Of a stretch of 10,055 bases of DNA, positions 6,141 through 10,055 are shown one piece after another (positions within the stretch are counted from its first letter, which is position 1; every line of letters begins with the position of its first letter). Under the pieces are notes generated by a model. The model did not search any database and had not been told where the DNA came from. It saw only the letters and a program-made list of their open reading frames with translations. The DNA comes from Deltaproteobacteria bacterium. GTDB taxonomy: Bacteria > Myxococcota > XYA12-FULL-58-9 > JAUUZB01. The stretch covers positions 1-10,055 of the forward strand of contig JAUUZB010000062.1 of the NCBI GenBank assembly GCA_030590185.1, given 5' to 3'. The position numbers and the translations under genes were made by a program.

Positions 6141-9100
6141 TCACAAACTCGAGCCGATAGCGGTGACGTCAGCGCCGGCATCGATATCGTCAAACGAGCC
6201 GTCACTGTCGATGTCGGCGGCGCCGTTGGGGGTGCGGATCCAGGTGCTGGGGTCAGCTGAGTCAAAGCCGGGTTCGAAGACCTGGGCCGAGGTCGCAGCC
6301 ACGGTGTTGGTGGCTGAAGGGGCCAGAACGATTGTGCAGCCGGAATTGCCGACATTGCCTACGACCGGCGTGTCACAGACATCGGTCATTGGATTTGAGC
6401 CGCCGGTACCGTCGTCGTACAGGGTCACGCAATCCGTCAGGACGTTGGCATCAAAGGACGTCTTCCATTGAAGAGGCACGTTGAAAGGTTCGTCGTAACA
6501 GATGGACGACGTGCCGTTGGCGACCATGACAATGTTGCGATCGAACTGACCACCTTCAATGTAATCCAAAACCGCCTCGGCGTCGGTAGCGGTACCCGCA
6601 GCGATGATCGTGTTACCCTCGATCACCAGGGTGCTGGTGAAATTGGTTGGTGGGTAATTTAGGTTCACGGCGTTTCTCGCCGGACTGTACAACGCGGAAT
6701 CCCGGATCTCGACCGACCGCGAACTGTCTTGGCCGTCCGACATCAGCAACACAGCGTTGCCGTTGACAGGATCGGAGCTCACCACGACGCTGCGCACCAG
6801 GGAGAGATTGTCGTTGTGCAACCCGACCGGGGTCGAGGCACCAGTGAGGGTCGAGTCCGCGATCGTGACGGTGACTGCGTCTGTGTTTGAAGCTGCGGTA
6901 CGCGACTCCACGCCCCACGTCACTTGTCCGCCAATGGTCTCCAGGCGCGAGTTTAACAGCGTCAGATTGGCGTCGCTGCGTACGACCACGTGGGCGTACT
7001 GGCCAGGAAAGCCGGAGATGACGCAGCCGTCGATGATGCCCGTGCCACCATTGACGTGGACCGGGCCGCTCGTGCTGATCGGTGGGTCGCCTCCGTAAAT
7101 CCACAAGGAGGCACCACCTACGACGGGCGCCGCGCCACAGGTCAGGGTGAACGTGCTGAGGTCGCTGAATAAGCCGATGGCAAGAAAGTTACCGTCACCA
7201 GCGCTCAGGGTGGCGTCAGCGATGACCACGGAGGCCACGGTATCGAGTTGCAACCCGATCGAATCCATGCCGGTATTGGCGGGTCCCCCGGCGGCAGTGA
7301 TCCCTGTGAGGGTGGCGTCGGCGATTTGGGCCAAGAATACCCCAACGGATATGTCGGCATTCGTGGAGCTGAGGGCGCGACCACTGACATCTGTCAGGGC
7401 CATGGTGCCGCAGTCCCGCGCCTTCAGGCCGAATGACAGCAAACCATCGCCACCACTAAAGCTGGAGCTCTGCACTACGATATCGGCTCCAAAAGTAAAG
7501 TAACCGCCTATGGATTCGCTCCCGGCGGCACTGCCCGCGGCATTTACGTCATTGAGATCGATCGTATCCATGGCGTTGAACCACACACCGTAGCTGTTAT
7601 CAGCAGCCCCCCCGGCCGTGATCGTCGCCCCGGTGACGCTCACCGACGCGCCTTCACCGACCAAGCCGACCGACGTCATTGCCGCGCCGCCGTTGAACAC
7701 CCCGTCGTTCACGGTGACAGCGGCTTGCCAAACGGCGAGCCCGTACGAAGAGGTGAACGCGTCGCCGCCGGTGGCCGTTACCCCGTCGAGATCGAGGCTG
7801 CAACCGGACCGGGCACTGATCCCACTGCTTTCCCAACCCATCCCCCCGGCGAACCTCGAGCCGGCCAGCGCCACGACGCTGCTCGATTCGCACCGCAGCC
7901 CGAAGGAGGCGGTGACGGCGTCACTAGCGACGACATCGAGCCGCGCGAGGGTGAGTGGCGCCGTACCGAAAGCACTCACGACACCGTAGGTCGACTCAGC
8001 CCCTAAATCCCCACGCACTTGGAAACCGTCCACCAGCGTCGGCGCGTCGAGACCCTCGGAGAGGATCACCACCGAGCCGAGACCGAAGATCCCAGCGCCC
8101 GAAAGGATGGTCGGGTTGGCGACCGGATCCCGCACCGGCTCCTCAGCGAACGTGTCGTCGTAGCCACCGAGCAGGTCCACACCCCCGTCGAGGGCGATCA
8201 CCCCGATGTAGGTCTCGCCCCCTCCACGGGTGGCGACCTTCACCTGCGTGATACCGTAGGCCGCCGCCGTGGCGATGGCGCGTTGGATGCTCTGCAAGGG
8301 GTCGGAACGATTGCCCACCCGCCCGACATCGGAGCAATCTGTCGTATCGGTCTCTGGGCAAAAGACGTAGATCGTGTCCCCGAGGCGGCTGAAACCGATC
8401 GGTTGGCCGGCGATGTTGCTCCACTCGTTGGGCGGTACCGAAACGTCGGACTTGACGCGCCAGTAGTAGGTGAGGTCGTCGGTGAAGATCACGGTAGCCA
8501 CCGTGTTGGCGGTGGTGATGGTGCTGACGATCGATGGGGCCGGGAAGGTCGGGTCCGTCGCCACCTCCACCGTGTATTCAGTCGCGCCGAGTCGTGAGGT
8601 CCACTGCAGCGTGATGGTCTGTGAGGTGAACAATGATCCGTCGGACGGCGACAGGTAGTCGGGGGGTGAAGAGTCGACGCTGCCGCCGCTGCGGGTGTCC
8701 GCTGCGAATGGTCCAAGCAGGGCTGGTGCCCCGATTTCTCCGTCGAGCGGCGTGAAGCGTAAGAACACCTCGGGGTGAATCGCCGGGCTGAGTTGAAAGA
8801 TGTCCCACTCGTAGGAGTAGGAGCTCTCCGGGATGAGATTCACGGTCGGGCTGCTCGACAGGGCGAGATTCCACTCGTCAACACCGTCCGTGGCGCAGGT
8901 GACCCCGCCTTCCTGCAAGCACCAATCGACGTAGACCGATACCCGCGGGCAGTCCTGGGGCGCGGCGTAGACGTCACAATCCGGATCCGAGACCACATAG
9001 GTGAGCTGCAGGGGACCGGTGAGCGTCGTTCCGAGATCGGTGATCGGTGTCAGCGCCACCGTGGACGGCGTGGAGCCATTGTCGATCTGGAAGGGATTGG

Positions 9101-9929
9101 AGGCCGAGTAGCCCGACGCCGCGTCGTGGTCATCTGTCACCTCGACGCGCACCTTGGCACCAAAGGGCACGTCACCCGTATCGATGAGATGGGATGCCCA
9201 GGTTAACGTATGGGGCTCGCCGGTTCGGCTCGACGGAATGCCCGTCAGGGCGCCGGCTGGGAAATTGACCGCGTCCACCGCGACCGCTTGATAGTCTGCA
9301 TCGAGCCCTGTGGTGGACAGCTCAAAAGCTGAGAGCCGCACGGCGTCAGCGGCGAAATCCGAGACCTCAAACCGAACCACCGCATTGCCGATCACCAGAG
9401 TATCGAGGGTGACATTGAGCACCGTTGGCGCATCGTTGCCGAAGGTGAAAGCGTCGGACACCAGGGCAATGCCGCCGCTGTCCGCGTCCCGGGGGCGCAG
9501 CTTGAGCTCGATATCCTCGACAAAACCTTGGTGCCCGAGGTCTCCGAGATCCGTGGCCGCGGTTTCCCAAAGCAGATCGGCCGATAGCCCTTCCGGGGTC
9601 GCGGCGAGATCCGTGGCGGCCGCCAGATCGATAGGCGAAAAATCAGATCCCGCCACGCTCACCTCCGCGTCGACCGTAACTGGATCCCCCTCGAGGTCGA
9701 TCACCGTCACCGGGATCAAGACCTGGTCGAGGCCACGCGCGATCACGCCGAGGGTGAGGGTTGGCGGCTCGTTGCGGGAGTCGTCGACGCATTCGTCGGC
9801 TCGGCAGGAATGCCCGGGCGGACAGTCGAGATCGGAGTCACAGATGAGCTGCGCGTCGGCCGGGACGTCAAGGCTGGGGAGGCAACCGGCGGCGAACAAC
9901 AGGCATGGAAGGGATAGACGGTAGCGCAT
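6141..9929 (-). CDS. Giant surface lipoprotein with fibronectin-like section and parallel beta-helix
   Basis: A 1262-residue exported protein. The N-terminus has two Arg, a hydrophobic stretch and the lipobox LFAAGC, giving Cys16 as the lipidated residue. A four-cysteine module (C30, C36, C42, C47; CDSDLDCPPGHSCRADEC) follows, as is common in myxobacterial surface lipoproteins. Residues about 55-410 are beta-rich, Ig-like repeats by pattern. Residues 422-515 resemble a fibronectin type III domain (ITLQWTSRLGATEYTVEV, YYWRVKSD). Residues 517-600 have the DUF1565-type entry to a beta-helix (DTIYVFCPE, RSDPLQSIQRAI, GGVDLLGGYDDTF). A right-handed beta-helix fills about 600-1130, with a regular 26-residue rung. 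The C-terminus holds an Asp-rich DIDSDGSFDDID stretch (1240-1250), possibly calcium-binding. It is probably anchored in the outer membrane and may be an adhesin or a polysaccharide-binding or -cleaving protein; no catalytic motif is visible. It has its own candidate promoter and no Shine-Dalgarno at its ATG. Confidence 0.85.
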   Translation of the reverse strand: MRYRLSLPCLLFAAGCLPSLDVPADAQLICDSDLDCPPGHSCRADECVDDSRNEPPTLTLGVIARGLDQVLIPVTVIDLEGDPVTVDAEVSVAGSDFSPIDLAAATDLAATPEGLSADLLWETAATDLGDLGHQGFVEDIELKLRPRDADSGGIALVSDAFTFGNDAPTVLNVTLDTLVIGNAVVRFEVSDFAADAVRLSAFELSTTGLDADYQAVAVDAVNFPAGALTGIPSSRTGEPHTLTWASHLIDTGDVPFGAKVRVEVTDDHDAASGYSASNPFQIDNGSTPSTVALTPITDLGTTLTGPLQLTYVVSDPDCDVYAAPQDCPRVSVYVDWCLQEGGVTCATDGVDEWNLALSSSPTVNLIPESSYSYEWDIFQLSPAIHPEVFLRFTPLDGEIGAPALLGPFAADTRSGGSVDSSPPDYLSPSDGSLFTSQTITLQWTSRLGATEYTVEVATDPTFPAPSIVSTITTANTVATVIFTDDLTYYWRVKSDVSVPPNEWSNIAGQPIGFSRLGDTIYVFCPETDTTDCSDVGRVGNRSDPLQSIQRAIATAAAYGITQVKVATRGGGETYIGVIALDGGVDLLGGYDDTFAEEPVRDPVANPTILSGAGIFGLGSVVILSEGLDAPTLVDGFQVRGDLGAESTYGVVSAFGTAPLTLARLDVVASDAVTASFGLRCESSSVVALAGSRFAGGMGWESSGISARSGCSLDLDGVTATGGDAFTSSYGLAVWQAAVTVNDGVFNGGAAMTSVGLVGEGASVSVTGATITAGGAADNSYGVWFNAMDTIDLNDVNAAGSAAGSESIGGYFTFGADIVVQSSSFSGGDGLLSFGLKARDCGTMALTDVSGRALSSTNADISVGVFLAQIADATLTGITAAGGPANTGMDSIGLQLDTVASVVIADATLSAGDGNFLAIGLFSDLSTFTLTCGAAPVVGGASLWIYGGDPPISTSGPVHVNGGTGIIDGCVISGFPGQYAHVVVRSDANLTLLNSRLETIGGQVTWGVESRTAASNTDAVTVTIADSTLTGASTPVGLHNDNLSLVRSVVVSSDPVNGNAVLLMSDGQDSSRSVEIRDSALYSPARNAVNLNYPPTNFTSTLVIEGNTIIAAGTATDAEAVLDYIEGGQFDRNIVMVANGTSSICYDEPFNVPLQWKTSFDANVLTDCVTLYDDGTGGSNPMTDVCDTPVVGNVGNSGCTIVLAPSATNTVAATSAQVFEPGFDSADPSTWIRTPNGAADIDSDGSFDDIDAGADVTAIGSSL
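7155..8012 (-). repeat. Eleven degenerate 26-residue beta-helix rungs
   Basis: Within residues 640-925 of the giant lipoprotein a pattern of small residue pair (GG, GD or GS), six to eight residues, then SxG or SYG recurs. GG/GS anchors fall at residues 669, 695, 721, 747, 773, 799 and 826, that is six steps of 26, 26, 26, 26, 26 and 27, after which the spacing drifts to about 29-30. Examples of the rung end are TSSYGL, MTSVGL, DNSYGV, LLSFGL, MDSIGL. The DNA itself is not tandemly repeated; only the protein pattern is. Confidence 0.75.
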
Positions 9930-9935
9930 CTGTTG

Positions 9936-9963
9936 ATGATACCCCCTGGCGGCAGAGCCACAA
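9936..9963 (-). promoter_or_regulatory. Candidate promoter of the giant lipoprotein gene
   Basis: On the minus strand TATCAT (9941-9936, five of six to TATAAT) lies 6 bases before the ATG at 9929. A TTGTGG (9963-9958) 16 bases upstream is a weak -35, sharing only TTG. No ribosome binding site fits the ATG; the G5 run is 12 bases away. The arrangement again suggests a message that starts at the start codon. Confidence 0.4.
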
Positions 9964-10055
9964 AAGGGAGTTTCCCGCAGCCTTCAAGGAATCCAATGGC
10001 CGCGTTTAAGATCGCGTAATCAACTTCAACAGCCCCCCCGAGTCCTCCCCCACCA
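9964..10055. other. Non-coding right edge, nothing recognisable
   Basis: No convincing reading frame is visible in these bases. They contain a short palindrome (GGGAGTTTCCC, 9966-9976) and C runs near the end (C7 in 10033-10039 or nearby), neither of which I can assign a role. A divergent plus-strand gene could begin beyond the edge. Confidence 0.4.

Noticed and set aside
6686..6691. A further TGTACA resembling the operator half-site
   Set aside because: It stands alone inside the giant lipoprotein coding sequence without a second arm; a 6-base match is expected by chance.
9310..9924. Plus-strand open frame of 204 codons opposite the N-terminus of the giant lipoprotein
   Set aside because: Ser/Arg-rich low-complexity product with no domain, antisense to a clear lipobox and Cys module.
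6141..9929. Possible pectate-lyase-type enzyme, because of the parallel beta-helix
   Set aside because: No lyase or glycosidase catalytic motif is recognisable; the fold alone does not support an enzyme call.
1..10055. Search by eye for CRISPR arrays, tRNA or rRNA genes, insertion sequences and attachment sites
   Set aside because: No spaced direct repeats, tRNA cloverleaf, transposase motif or terminal inverted repeats were noticed.

Overview
The window is GC-rich and densely coded, holding five complete protein genes on the evidence of good family motifs, one further complete gene recognised only by its architecture, and the last 13 codons of a gene cut off at the left edge. The mix points to a Gram-negative bacterium with a large signalling repertoire, most likely a Myxococcota or related deltaproteobacterial lineage: a membrane Ser/Thr kinase with a zinc ribbon in front and a formylglycine-enzyme-like domain behind, a PEGA-like lipoprotein, and a very large lipoprotein with a four-cysteine module, fibronectin-like section and parallel beta-helix. 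The taxon is an inference from architecture, not from any marker gene.

Layout: positions 1-1543 run on the plus strand. The tail of an unknown gene overlaps, by ATGA, an AbiEii-like nucleotidyltransferase-fold gene (39-683), which overlaps or abuts a lipoprotein gene (662-1543). Everything from 1540 to 9929 is on the minus strand. Reading in the direction of transcription, these are a 1262-residue beta-helix lipoprotein (9929-6141), a DUF4143-type AAA+ ATPase (6042-4891), a secreted FlgT/LPP20-like protein (4821-3673) and the kinase fusion (3612-1540). The plus-strand and minus-strand blocks converge at 1540-1543 with interlocked stop codons. No stretch longer than about 130 bases lacks a gene.

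How they may work together: the secreted FlgT-like protein and the kinase lie 60 bases apart with no visible promoter between them and are probably co-transcribed, suggesting an envelope-facing signalling unit in which the kinase's outer Ig-like and FGE-like domains sense or bind something outside the cytoplasm. The ATPase looks like an independent, self-contained cassette with its own promoter buried in a near-perfect 32-bp inverted repeat. The nucleotidyltransferase gene looks like half of an AbiE-type or related toxin-antitoxin pair whose partner is outside the window, and its active site seems damaged.

The features most worth a second look are the operator-like palindrome at 6046-6077, the pattern that three successive minus-strand genes have -10-like hexamers only 6-8 bases before the start codon (suggesting leaderless mRNAs), the kinase whose FGE domain lacks the catalytic cysteine pair, and the 26-residue rung repeat of the giant lipoprotein. 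I did not find a clearly new multi-gene defence or biosynthetic system.
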